Shown piece after piece: positions 1-7,399 of a DNA stretch of 64,000 nt. The translations under genes were made by a program, and so were the position numbers. Position 1 is the first letter of the stretch. The number at the start of each line of letters is the position of its first letter. The notes below the pieces were generated by a model that was not told where the DNA came from, did no database searches, and saw only the letters and a list, made by a program, of their open reading frames with translations. This DNA is from JARRPM01 sp963765545 (lineage in GTDB: Bacteria > Pseudomonadota > Gammaproteobacteria > Pseudomonadales > Halieaceae): NCBI GenBank assembly GCA_963765545.1, contig CAVXWW010000004.1, positions 558,001 to 622,000 of the forward strand, read 5' to 3'.

Positions 1-1
1 C

Positions 2-1462
2 CGTTACCCGGGCGCGCGTGTTGACTCGCAGTCCTACATCTACCAGTACTGGTTTTCCGATGAATTGCTGGAGGAATGGGATTGGAGCGAGCGTTTTCCC
101 GCTCAACCCGAGACCGAACGTTACCTCAATTACGCCGCCGACAAATTTGATCTTCGCAAGGACATTCAGTTCGATACGACAGTGACATCGGCTCACTGGG
201 ATGCCGAAAGCTCGCGCTGGTTGATCAGCACCGACCAGGGTGACAAGTTCAGTGCGCAGTATTTTGTCAGTTGTGCCGGCATGCTATCTGCACCTGTCGC
301 GCTGCCATTTCCGAATCACGAAGCGTTCAAGGGCAAGATTGTGCACACTGCGCGTTGGCCGCGTGATGGTGTAGACCTCGAAGGTAAGCGTGTTGGCGTA
401 ATCGGCACCGGAGCAACTGGCATTCAGGTTATCCAGACGATCGCAGCACAGGTGAGTGAGCTGAAGGTATTTCAACGCACGGCACAATATGCCGTTCCGA
501 TGCGAAATGAGCGTTACGACGATGCCGCGCGCGACGCCTGGCGAGCGCAATATCCGGAGCTGCGGGAGTCGGTACAGCATACCTTTGTTGGTTTCGACTT
601 CGACCTCCTACCCGACAGCTATCTCGACCTGTCGCCGGAGGCTCGATTGGAGACGCTGGAGCGGATCTGGGCCGACGGCTCACTGAGCTTCTGGGTAGGT
701 GGCTTCGCCGATCTATTGGATAATGAAGCCGTTAACGCTGAAATTTCTGAATTTACTCGCGCGAAGATCCGCGCACGGATCAATGATCCCGTGGTGGCAG
801 AAAAACTGGTTCCGACAAGTTTTGGTTTTGGCACTGCACGCGTGCCACTGGAGAACGGCTATTACGATGTATATAACCGTGACAATGTTGAACTGGTAGA
901 CGTCAGTGAAACGCCGATTACAGGCTTTTCAGAAAATGGTTTATTGGTTGACGGTCAGGAATACCCACTGGATGTCGTGATTCTTGCCACCGGCTTTGAT
1001 GCCGGTACCGGTGCGTTATCGCGCATGGATATTCACGGCCGGGACGACCGCTCGCTGACTGAGTTGTGGGCAAAGGATATTCGATCCACTTTGGGTTTGC
1101 AGGTACACGGCTTCCCCAATCTGTTCACCGTAGCTGGCCCCCTCGCACCCTCAACGGCATTTTGCAATATGGCCACCTGCCTGCAGCAGCAGGTCGACTG
1201 GGTTACTGACTGCATCGCCTACCAGCGTGAACAGGGCGGCCACTCGATAGAGCCCAGCGTGGAAAAAGAGAACTGGTGGGTAGAACATCATGACGAGACC
1301 GCTAACGCGACATTACTGATGACAACCAACTCCTGGTATACCGGCGCCAACATCGAAGGTAAACCCCGCAGGCTACTGTCTTATATTGGCGGTGTCGGGA
1401 AATACCGGGAATTTTGTGACGAGGCAAAAGCCAGTCATTACGAAGGTTTCATCGTGGCGTGA
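2..1462 (+). CDS. Flavin-binding Baeyer-Villiger monooxygenase, 5' end outside the window
   Basis: Predicted FAD- and NADPH-dependent monooxygenase that inserts oxygen next to a ketone, giving an ester or lactone. The frame is open from base 2 and its first codons (RYPGARVDSQSYIYQYWFS) match the family's conserved RYPG-region, so the gene starts upstream of the window; the TTG at 65 is not a true start. The Baeyer-Villiger fingerprint FxGxxxHxxxWP is seen as FKGKIVHTARWP at bases 326-361. It is followed by the second Rossmann motif GVIGTGATG near base 394, and the ATGF motif (VVILATGFDAG) near base 979. The family is about 540 residues and 486 codons are visible. No neighbour identifies the substrate; cyclic ketones or steroids are typical. 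Family assignment is firm, substrate unknown. Confidence 0.9.
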   Translation, partial: RYPGARVDSQSYIYQYWFSDELLEEWDWSERFPAQPETERYLNYAADKFDLRKDIQFDTTVTSAHWDAESSRWLISTDQGDKFSAQYFVSCAGMLSAPVALPFPNHEAFKGKIVHTARWPRDGVDLEGKRVGVIGTGATGIQVIQTIAAQVSELKVFQRTAQYAVPMRNERYDDAARDAWRAQYPELRESVQHTFVGFDFDLLPDSYLDLSPEARLETLERIWADGSLSFWVGGFADLLDNEAVNAEISEFTRAKIRARINDPVVAEKLVPTSFGFGTARVPLENGYYDVYNRDNVELVDVSETPITGFSENGLLVDGQEYPLDVVILATGFDAGTGALSRMDIHGRDDRSLTELWAKDIRSTLGLQVHGFPNLFTVAGPLAPSTAFCNMATCLQQQVDWVTDCIAYQREQGGHSIEPSVEKENWWVEHHDETANATLLMTTNSWYTGANIEGKPRRLLSYIGGVGKYREFCDEAKASHYEGFIVA

Positions 1463-1542
1463 CACTGGCACCCGGTGCAACGGCCTGCGCCGAAGGAATG
1501 GGTGTTGCGTTAAGTCTCCTGTCCCGCTCTGCTCATTCCCTT

Positions 1543-1671
1543 CTACTTGTCGCGCAATAGAAACCGCTGAATTTTGCCGCTGGGTGTCTTGGGCAGGCTC
1601 TCGATAAACTCGATCTCACGCGGATAGGCGTGCGCGTACAGACTGGTTTTTTTTACATGGCTGTGGAATTT
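1543..1671 (-). pseudogene. C-terminal remnant of an AMP-dependent acyl-CoA synthetase
   Basis: Read on the minus strand, about 43 codons ending in a TAG at 1543 spell the classic C-terminal end of an acyl-CoA synthetase: HAYPREIEFIESLPKT, then PSGKIQRFLLRDK. The lysine in PSGKIQR is the catalytic lysine of the adenylate-forming family. The similarity fades upstream of about 1671, and the frame then runs into the methyltransferase gene without any N-terminal adenylation domain or start. It is therefore a relic of a lost gene of about 540 codons. It lies between the BVMO, which points towards it, and the methyltransferase. The match is from direct reading against remembered family consensus, not a search. 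Confidence 0.75.
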
Positions 1672-1700
1672 GGTCGACGGCTGAATTGCCAGCAAAAACC

Positions 1701-2387
1701 TTAGCGGCTGTAACTTAGCACCAGCCCCTTGAAAGGCTTTTCGAGATATTCATCATATAGTGGTACCGCCTGCTTATGGATGAAACCCTGTTTAACCATC
1801 CGTTTGCTGAAGCGCGCATGTCTCTTTCGGCCGGGGTCGACAATAATCACTTCACACTTGCTCAACGCGTGCAGTTCGATGAATTCCGCCAGCAAATTAA
1901 CGTGGCCAGCCTCGTAGAGTAAGTCGCTGCCAATGATCAGATCAAATTTCCCCAGAGCACAGTCCGCATCCTTCCAATCGGCACGCACAAAGGGTATATC
2001 ACTGCCGCCATTGAGGGCGATGTTATCCCGCAGGAACCCCGCGGCCTCCGGATGGTAATCCGTGGCGGTGATATCAGCATTGCGCTGATTAAGCAGGTGA
2101 CTGGTCAGCGCCATACCGCAGCCGACCTCGAGTATGCGCTTACCGGCAATACCAAAGTCAGCCATTACATGGGCCAGCACCTGGCTGGAATCCCATACGA
2201 CACCGAATAATGACCAATTGGCCGAGGTTATACCCAGATCCAGGGCGTGGTTCTCTTTATCAAGATACTGCTGCTTGTCGCGCAATGTGCGCAGGTGGAT
2301 ATCCCGATCACCGAACTCGTAAGTGTGGTAACGGAAGCGAAGAGGAACTTCTGGACCGCGATATGGCTGGTTGATAGCTCCCGACAC
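1701..2387 (-). CDS. Class I SAM-dependent methyltransferase, METTL21/Methyltransf_16-like
   Basis: 228-residue cytoplasmic protein with a Rossmann methyltransferase fold. Motif I is ILEVGCG at residues 85-91, an acidic residue at D110 fits the ribose contact of SAM, and DLIIGSDLLYE at 149-159 matches the post-II motif with the DLLYE signature of the protein-lysine methyltransferase-like (METTL21, nicotinamide N-methyltransferase-like) group. Translation probably starts at a GTG (2387-2385); no strong ribosome-binding site is visible. Upstream, 165 bp separate it from the divergent PAP2 gene and contain an inverted repeat. The target is unknown, but the group suggests a protein substrate. The sequence just downstream is the acyl-CoA synthetase remnant. 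Confidence 0.8.
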   Translation of the reverse strand: MSGAINQPYRGPEVPLRFRYHTYEFGDRDIHLRTLRDKQQYLDKENHALDLGITSANWSLFGVVWDSSQVLAHVMADFGIAGKRILEVGCGMALTSHLLNQRNADITATDYHPEAAGFLRDNIALNGGSDIPFVRADWKDADCALGKFDLIIGSDLLYEAGHVNLLAEFIELHALSKCEVIIVDPGRKRHARFSKRMVKQGFIHKQAVPLYDEYLEKPFKGLVLSYSR

Positions 2388-2444
2388 CCGTAGTGGCTGT
2401 GTGTAGAACCACCATAACGCGAACGCGCGCTACAAACCAGCACA

Positions 2445-2493
2445 GTAAAGTACCGACATTCACGCGTCTACCTTATCTATTGCGGTACTTTAC
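2445..2493. repeat. 11-bp perfect inverted repeat in a divergent promoter region
   Basis: GTAAAGTACCG (2445-2455) and CGGTACTTTAC (2483-2493) are perfect inverted copies 27 nt apart, between the methyltransferase and PAP2 genes, which diverge. No T-run follows either arm, so a terminator is unlikely. It could be a paired operator, with arm centres 38 bp apart. Confidence 0.5.
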
Positions 2494-2552
2494 GTGTCAC
2501 TACAGACCTGTTTGTAACGAAGCTGTAACAAAAGGCGGGCAGAATTCGGGAA

Positions 2553-3083
2553 ATGGAAGTGCTGAATTTCTTGGAAGATTACGACAGGCAGCTGTTTGCG
2601 AGACTGTTCAAGCAGCGGGCAAGCCGTACGCATCTTGCGTTACTCAAGCTGCTCTCCCGCTCTGGCGAGGGTGTGCTGCATGCGCTTATTCCACTGGCTA
2701 TCTGGCAACTGCAACTACCGGGGTCAGAGGCAATACTCTCGCTTATCCTGTTGTCATTCGCTCTCGAACGCTGCCTTCACTATTGCCTGAAAAACACGCT
2801 GAAACGCCCGCGGCCACAAAGCGCTATACCAGGCCTGCGCAGCCTGGGCCCGGCCTCGAATCAATTCAGCTTTCCATCGGGGCATAGTTCCCGCGCTTTC
2901 CTGCTGGCCACCTCTCTGGTGGTAGTCTACGGGGCGCCAGCCCTGTTCATGTATGTCTGGGCCGCTGCTGTCGCCATGTCCAGGGTTCTGCTGGGTGTAC
3001 ACTACCCGGGAGATACCCTGGCGGGTGCTTTTACAGGTAGCTGCACAGCACTATTCAGTGCCACACTGCTGGGGCTTATCTAA
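2553..3083 (+). CDS. PAP2-family membrane phosphatase
   Basis: 176-residue integral membrane phosphatase of the type-2 phosphatidic acid phosphatase superfamily, which removes phosphate from lipid phosphates such as undecaprenyl diphosphate or phosphatidic acid on the outer face of the inner membrane. All three active-site motifs are present: K80-x6-R87-P88, PSGH at 108-111, and SRxxxxxHxxxD with S143, R144, H150 and D154. Hydrophobic segments flank them, near residues 41-72, 115-135 and 155-175. Length is normal for the small bacterial forms (BcrC/PgpB-like). The ATG at 2553 has only a weak ribosome-binding site (CGGGAA). It stands alone; the substrate cannot be told from sequence. Confidence 0.88.
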   Translation: MEVLNFLEDYDRQLFARLFKQRASRTHLALLKLLSRSGEGVLHALIPLAIWQLQLPGSEAILSLILLSFALERCLHYCLKNTLKRPRPQSAIPGLRSLGPASNQFSFPSGHSSRAFLLATSLVVVYGAPALFMYVWAAAVAMSRVLLGVHYPGDTLAGAFTGSCTALFSATLLGLI

Positions 3084-3220
3084 TCCAGATCCGCTCTGGT
3101 TATTCCCCTACCGGCGCACTCTGTGCTCGCCTTACTCACCACATTCAGTCTGACAAGCGTGCGTTGGCCCACGACTTAAGCGCACCGCCAATGGGGTCCG
3201 GGCTCTCTTCCTGCATATAG

Positions 3221-3256
3221 CATATCAAGACAGCTGTCTTGATATGTTGCTATGAT
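3221..3256 (+). promoter_or_regulatory. Perfect 26-bp palindrome overlapping an extended -10 promoter
   Basis: CATATCAAGACAG at 3221-3233 is followed directly by its exact reverse complement at 3234-3246, with no spacer. Four bases on, TGCTATGAT (3248-3256) is an extended -10 element with TATGAT at 3251-3256. A poor -35 (AAGACA, 3227-3232) would lie inside the palindrome at 18 bp spacing. A repressor bound here would block the promoter; the size fits TetR-type operators. The next gene starts at 3379. The palindrome is seen directly; promoter and operator roles are inferred. Confidence 0.6.
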
Positions 3257-3378
3257 TCGAACCCATGCCCTGTTGGAATGAATTTCCTCATCCGGGCAAA
3301 GGGCATTAGCGAGCCCGCCTTACCAACCGCAAGAGCCAAGAACCTTGGTGTGTTGACAATGAGTTCGCGGAGGTCACA

Positions 3379-3996
3379 GTGAACATTGCGAAGCTAAAGC
3401 AGGCAGAAGCGGAGTTCCTGGCTCGCTATCCCGGTGGTTTCGCCGATCCGGCGATGGCACCCATCAAGAAAAAGCACAATGTGGATAAACTCAGTGAGTT
3501 TGCCCAGGCAAACCTGGGCCGCACTCACTTCAACAGGCCGGAACATATCTGCGAAACGCTGGTGCGGATTATCAGCCGCTCTTCTATGGTCTCGATGTTT
3601 GAAAAGCCGAAGTTCCGGGATTTCGTCCGCGCCTTAAACAGCCATGAGAAGGAGCACCTGGCCTTCGCTTTCGAGAAGCGCCTTTATGGACGAGCCAGGC
3701 GTGCCGGTTTCGAGGAAATTCTGGGCATGTTAACGCATCACAAGATTGCCAAGTGGCCAATTATTTCCGCTGTTCCCTATTATCTTTCTCCGAAACAGGA
3801 AGCTTTCGTAAAGCCAACCACCGCGAAGGGTATTGTCGCGTTTCTTGAAGTCGAGGATATGCAGTACAAGCCGATGCCAAGCTGGGAGTTTTACAGCGCG
3901 TATCTTAAGCTGCTTCGCCAGGTGAAGAAGGAGGTGCATCCGTCGCTGTCTCCCAATTATGCTGCGCTGTCGGGCTTTCTTATGACTGTTATGTAG
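3379..3996 (+). CDS. Conserved-looking hypothetical protein, 205 residues
   Basis: I do not recognise this protein. It is soluble, has no signal peptide or obvious membrane segment, and is basic, with Lys/Arg clusters at residues 28-31 (KKKH) and 102-108. Start is the GTG at 3379, supported by GGAGG at 3369-3373. Codon use resembles the neighbouring genes and the reading is uninterrupted, so it is very likely expressed. The sequence has helical-looking stretches and a central segment THHKIAKWPIISAVPYYLSP (residues 118-137). Its promoter region holds the perfect palindrome at 3221-3246, suggesting control by a repressor. It lies 64 bp before the dehalogenase gene and could be transcribed with it. 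Confidence 0.7.
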   Translation: MNIAKLKQAEAEFLARYPGGFADPAMAPIKKKHNVDKLSEFAQANLGRTHFNRPEHICETLVRIISRSSMVSMFEKPKFRDFVRALNSHEKEHLAFAFEKRLYGRARRAGFEEILGMLTHHKIAKWPIISAVPYYLSPKQEAFVKPTTAKGIVAFLEVEDMQYKPMPSWEFYSAYLKLLRQVKKEVHPSLSPNYAALSGFLMTVM

Positions 3997-4060
3997 GTGC
4001 TAGTCGTGGCTTGGCAGCTACCTTGTTGGTCACCAGATATAATTAACTCAGGAGAAAGTC

Positions 4061-4738
4061 ATGCCCGTAACGCTAGCCTTTGACGTCTATGGAACGCTGA
4101 TTGATACCCAGGGCGTTGTCTCCACACTTCAAGGCATGATTGGCGACAAGGCGGGCAGTTTTTCCCAGACCTGGAGGGAAAAACAACTGGAATACTCCTT
4201 TCGCCGTGGGCTGATGGAAGCCTATGAGAATTTCGGCGTTTGCACCAGCCAGGCGCTTGCCTACACCTGTGAGTACTACGCTATCTCCCTGACAGAGGCG
4301 CAGCGACTGGAGTTGCTGGCCAGTTATGCCGAACTTCCCGCGTTTAATGATGTGGCTGAGAGCTTGAGGCGCTTGGAGGAGTCAGGTTTTCAACTCTATG
4401 CGTTTTCGAACGGTAGCAAAATTGCGGTAGAACAGCTGCTGGAAAATGCCGGGATCAGGCTGTACTTTGAGGACGTTGTCAGTTGTGACGATATCAGGAC
4501 ATTCAAGCCGAACCCCGCGGTTTACGCCCACTTCCTCAAGCAATCGGCGTCATCCCCTGAGAAGACGTGGTTGATCTCAAGCAATCCCTTCGATGTCATA
4601 GGCGCGATTTCGGCAGGCATGCGCGCTGCGTGGGTGCAGCGGTCCAGCGCAGCGGTCTTTGACCCCTGGGGCATAGAGCCTGACGTCACTATCAGAGGTC
4701 TTGACGAACTACATGACAGCCCGGCTATTACGAAGTGA
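4061..4738 (+). CDS. (S)-2-haloacid dehalogenase, type II (HAD superfamily)
   Basis: 225-residue cytoplasmic hydrolase expected to turn L-2-haloacids into D-2-hydroxyacids. The whole active site of the L-2-haloacid dehalogenase group can be read off: nucleophile D8 (in FDVYGTL), T12, R39, S116 (FSNGS), K149, Y155, S173, N175 and D178 (SSNPFD). These line up with D10, T14, R41, S118, K151, Y157, S175, N177 and D180 of the characterised L-DEX enzyme at a constant offset of two. That is stronger support than the usual HAD annotation. A good ribosome-binding site (AGGAGAA) precedes the ATG at 4061. About 260 bp without a gene follow. Natural substrates could be haloacetates. Confidence 0.88.
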   Translation: MPVTLAFDVYGTLIDTQGVVSTLQGMIGDKAGSFSQTWREKQLEYSFRRGLMEAYENFGVCTSQALAYTCEYYAISLTEAQRLELLASYAELPAFNDVAESLRRLEESGFQLYAFSNGSKIAVEQLLENAGIRLYFEDVVSCDDIRTFKPNPAVYAHFLKQSASSPEKTWLISSNPFDVIGAISAGMRAAWVQRSSAAVFDPWGIEPDVTIRGLDELHDSPAITK

Positions 4739-4997
4739 GCAAAGAAATCTTGCCGGCTCCAGGAAAAGCTATCCTGTTTCCCGTGCCGTGGCGGCCTCCT
4801 CCGCCGTGCCTGTCATCTTTTCGCCGGGGACCCTGCCTCTTCCCTGCAGGATTTGCCCTCGCTTTATGCCAGGCATATTCTCGTAATCACTGTCGATGCA
4901 CATGCAAAGCACAAATCTGACTGAATGCTGCAGAGGTACGCGCCCTCACTTGCCGGGGTTAATGACTTCTTAACGCGGCCAGGTCGCGGGGCAGCCC

Positions 4998-6182
4998 CTA
5001 TTCCCCGGTCTGGCGCCTGACTTCAGTGGCCACGCTATAGCGCGCCAGGTAACTCGCGATTGGTGGAAAGGTGAAAACGTCTTCCCGGCTATAAGCCGAG
5101 CTGTCCAGCTGCTCACGGGCCTTGGCCCGCCTGCCGGCTTTCTGCTGCGCAAGAAAGCTCGCGATTTTGGATTCCAGCTCCGTGTCTTGCGGGTAGTTTA
5201 TCTCATCAAATAATTTGGAGACCTCGGCGGCGGGACTTTCAAGTAACTTTGCATACTGGATATTGCTCACCCTATCGCCCTGGCTGTCCTCGAACTCAGC
5301 CAGCGAACTGAACAGCCTGCCCATTCGCTTAAGCATCAGGCCCTGAGTCCGTTCCAGCTCCGCCAGGTGTCCCCTGTCCTCCAGGAAGGGCCCGTCAACC
5401 ACATCGATAAGGGTAATGAATGATTTCAACACGCGGTACGGATCGCGGTGGATGTAAATAAAATGCGCCTCGGGAAAAACTGCGGAAAATTTGGGCAGAT
5501 AGCTGGCCATTTGCGGTGCCTTGAGTACCAGGAAACCACCTTCGGGTGCCGGGTTTTTCCAGGTCAGGATCTGCACGACTTTGCGGTAATTGACTAAGGT
5601 TGGCGTCATATCATTCGAGTAAATCCAATCGAACCAGTGGGGCATAACCAGGGACGGGGCCATGCCCAATAGCCCTGTGCAGTCTATAAAGCCCCAGGGG
5701 CACTCATCGGGCTCGTCGGCATTTACCCAGTGCATTTTTTCCAGGTCCGAGCCGCGCAGCGCATCCACGGATTTCTGCACAATTGCCTGGCGTTCGTCAG
5801 ATCCGTATTTGCCGGCCCGCGGAGGCGGTGTTGGCATCATCAGCTCCCAGCGCGAGAGGTAGCGCGCCTTTTCATGCAGCGACAGCAGATTGTGTAGCAA
5901 GGTAGTACCGGATCGTTCATGGCCAGTGATATACGCGACAGGAGGTAGCGCGGTATCTTCGATTTCCGGGTTTTTCTTGAGACAGTCGATCACCTGCAAG
6001 CGCCGAACAAGATCCTTGTGCGCCAGTCGGGTGAGGAAAGCCCGCCCCCATTCGGAAAGATGGGGCAGCTGCAGATCTTTGGTGTAGGCCCCCAGTGGAC
6101 CGAGAAACCATTCATCCCCGAAGTCCTGCAGCCCGGCTTCCTGCCGCGCGGCGTTGAGCAGATGGTCTATCGATATCGACAT
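4998..6182 (-). CDS. PAPS-dependent sulfotransferase family protein
   Basis: 394-residue protein of the Sulfotransfer_3-type family, which transfers sulfate from PAPS to a small molecule or glycan. The 5'-phosphosulfate loop ITGHERSGTTLLHNLL lies at residues 85-100 and the 3'-phosphate-binding segment HRDPYRVLKS at 245-254. I chose the ATG at 6182 because AGGAAG sits just upstream (reading MSISIDHLL); a longer frame to 6329 would add 49 residues unlike the family and would run into the divergent promoter. It diverges from the nitronate monooxygenase gene with a 122-bp shared regulatory region. Marine bacteria often carry several such genes; the acceptor is unknown. Confidence 0.85.
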   Translation of the reverse strand: MSISIDHLLNAARQEAGLQDFGDEWFLGPLGAYTKDLQLPHLSEWGRAFLTRLAHKDLVRRLQVIDCLKKNPEIEDTALPPVAYITGHERSGTTLLHNLLSLHEKARYLSRWELMMPTPPPRAGKYGSDERQAIVQKSVDALRGSDLEKMHWVNADEPDECPWGFIDCTGLLGMAPSLVMPHWFDWIYSNDMTPTLVNYRKVVQILTWKNPAPEGGFLVLKAPQMASYLPKFSAVFPEAHFIYIHRDPYRVLKSFITLIDVVDGPFLEDRGHLAELERTQGLMLKRMGRLFSSLAEFEDSQGDRVSNIQYAKLLESPAAEVSKLFDEINYPQDTELESKIASFLAQQKAGRRAKAREQLDSSAYSREDVFTFPPIASYLARYSVATEVRRQTGE

Positions 6183-6229
6183 ACAAGGCTTCCTGTAATT
6201 GAAGTGCAATCCTGCGCCGTGACAATCCG

Positions 6230-6290
6230 ATTTTGGTGATAACAAATGCGCGGTCTTCGAGTATAGTGACCGCACCGTGATAACCAAAAT
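6230..6290. promoter_or_regulatory. Dyad and direct repeats in the sulfotransferase/nitronate monooxygenase divergent region
   Basis: ATTTTGGT (6230-6237) mirrors ACCAAAAT (6283-6290), and inside them GCGGTC (6250-6255) mirrors GACCGC (6268-6273). In addition GTGATAAC occurs as a direct repeat at 6236 and 6277, exactly 41 bp apart, about four helical turns. The dyad is centred between the two divergent starts, as expected for a shared operator. The symmetry is seen directly; function is inferred. Confidence 0.4.
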
Positions 6291-6304
6291 AATTGTACTT
6301 GCCC

Positions 6305-7390
6305 ATGAACAGACTATCCAAACTGCCACTGTGTAAACGGCTCGGTATCCCCTACCCCATTTTTGGTTTTTCCCACAGCGTCGAGGTAACCGCCGCTATC
6401 TGTCTGGCTGGCGGTGTAGGCGTCTATGGGGCGACCAGGGATATGCCGGAGGAGATCGAGCACAAGCTGGCGCAGATACGCAAGCTGGTCGGGACGCGCC
6501 CATTCGGGGTAGATCTGTTGCTCCCCAAGGGCATGGACGAGACTGCCGATCGCGCCTCCGTGGCCGCGGCCCTGCCCCAGGAGCAAAAGGATTTCATCGC
6601 CTACCTGGCAGAGAAGTACAACGTTCCACCGGCGACGCAGGAGACTTTTTTTTCCGCACAAGTCAGGACCAATGCACTGTTTGATGCACAAATTGATGCT
6701 GTGATGGCCTCTGATGTTGACTTGTTTGCTACCGGTATTGGCGGGCGTAAAGACGCCGTGGAGCGGGCGAAGTCACTGGGTAAACTGACAGTATCGCTGG
6801 TGGGTTCTCCCAGGCATGTTGTAGCTGCAAAAGACTGGGGTATCGACCTCATCGTGGCGCAGGGTCACGAGGCAGGTGGCCATGTGGGTAAACTTACCAC
6901 CTTGTCGCTGGTGCCCCAGGTGGTCGATATGGCTGGCGATATACCCGTTTTGGCAGCGGGTGGCATAGCGGACGGCAGGCAGGTAGCTGCAGCCCTGGCC
7001 ATGGGTGCCCAGGGGGTTTGGCTGGGAACCGTCTGGCTTGCCGCCAGGGAACACCAGACCAGCGAGGCATTGTTAAAACAGATTATTGAGGCCGGTAGTG
7101 AGGATACTCTGGTGAGCAGGGCGCACAGTGGCAAACCGGCACGCCTGATTCGCAGTAACTGGACCGATGAGTGGAGTAGCCCGGGTGCACCTGAGCCTTT
7201 GCCAATGCCCTTGCATCAGGTGCTCACCGGACCCTTGATCGCCGCTGTCGAACAGCACAAGGTGGAGGGGCTTGTGTATGGCGGCGCGGGCCAGAGTGTG
7301 GCCTGGTGTAAGGAAGAGACCACGGTAGATGACATCATGCACCGCCTGTTGACGGAAACCGGCGACGCACTGGACAGGCTGCCACGCTAG
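6305..7390 (+). CDS. Nitronate monooxygenase / 2-nitropropane dioxygenase-like flavoprotein
   Basis: 361-residue FMN-dependent TIM-barrel enzyme that would oxidise alkyl nitronates to carbonyl compounds and nitrite, or act as an enoyl reductase-like flavoprotein. Visible motifs are the FMN-binding AQGHEAGGH (residues 185-193, H193 being the probable base), VLAAGGIADG (215-224) and GAQGVWLGT (234-242). The first ATG in register with the family is at 6305, giving MNRLSKLPL; an upstream TTG at 6293 is possible, and neither has a clear ribosome-binding site. It is followed after 9 bp by the acyl-CoA dehydrogenase gene, so the two are probably cotranscribed. True substrates of most family members are unknown. 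Confidence 0.82.
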   Translation: MNRLSKLPLCKRLGIPYPIFGFSHSVEVTAAICLAGGVGVYGATRDMPEEIEHKLAQIRKLVGTRPFGVDLLLPKGMDETADRASVAAALPQEQKDFIAYLAEKYNVPPATQETFFSAQVRTNALFDAQIDAVMASDVDLFATGIGGRKDAVERAKSLGKLTVSLVGSPRHVVAAKDWGIDLIVAQGHEAGGHVGKLTTLSLVPQVVDMAGDIPVLAAGGIADGRQVAAALAMGAQGVWLGTVWLAAREHQTSEALLKQIIEAGSEDTLVSRAHSGKPARLIRSNWTDEWSSPGAPEPLPMPLHQVLTGPLIAAVEQHKVEGLVYGGAGQSVAWCKEETTVDDIMHRLLTETGDALDRLPR

Positions 7391-7399
7391 GAGGTCGCA

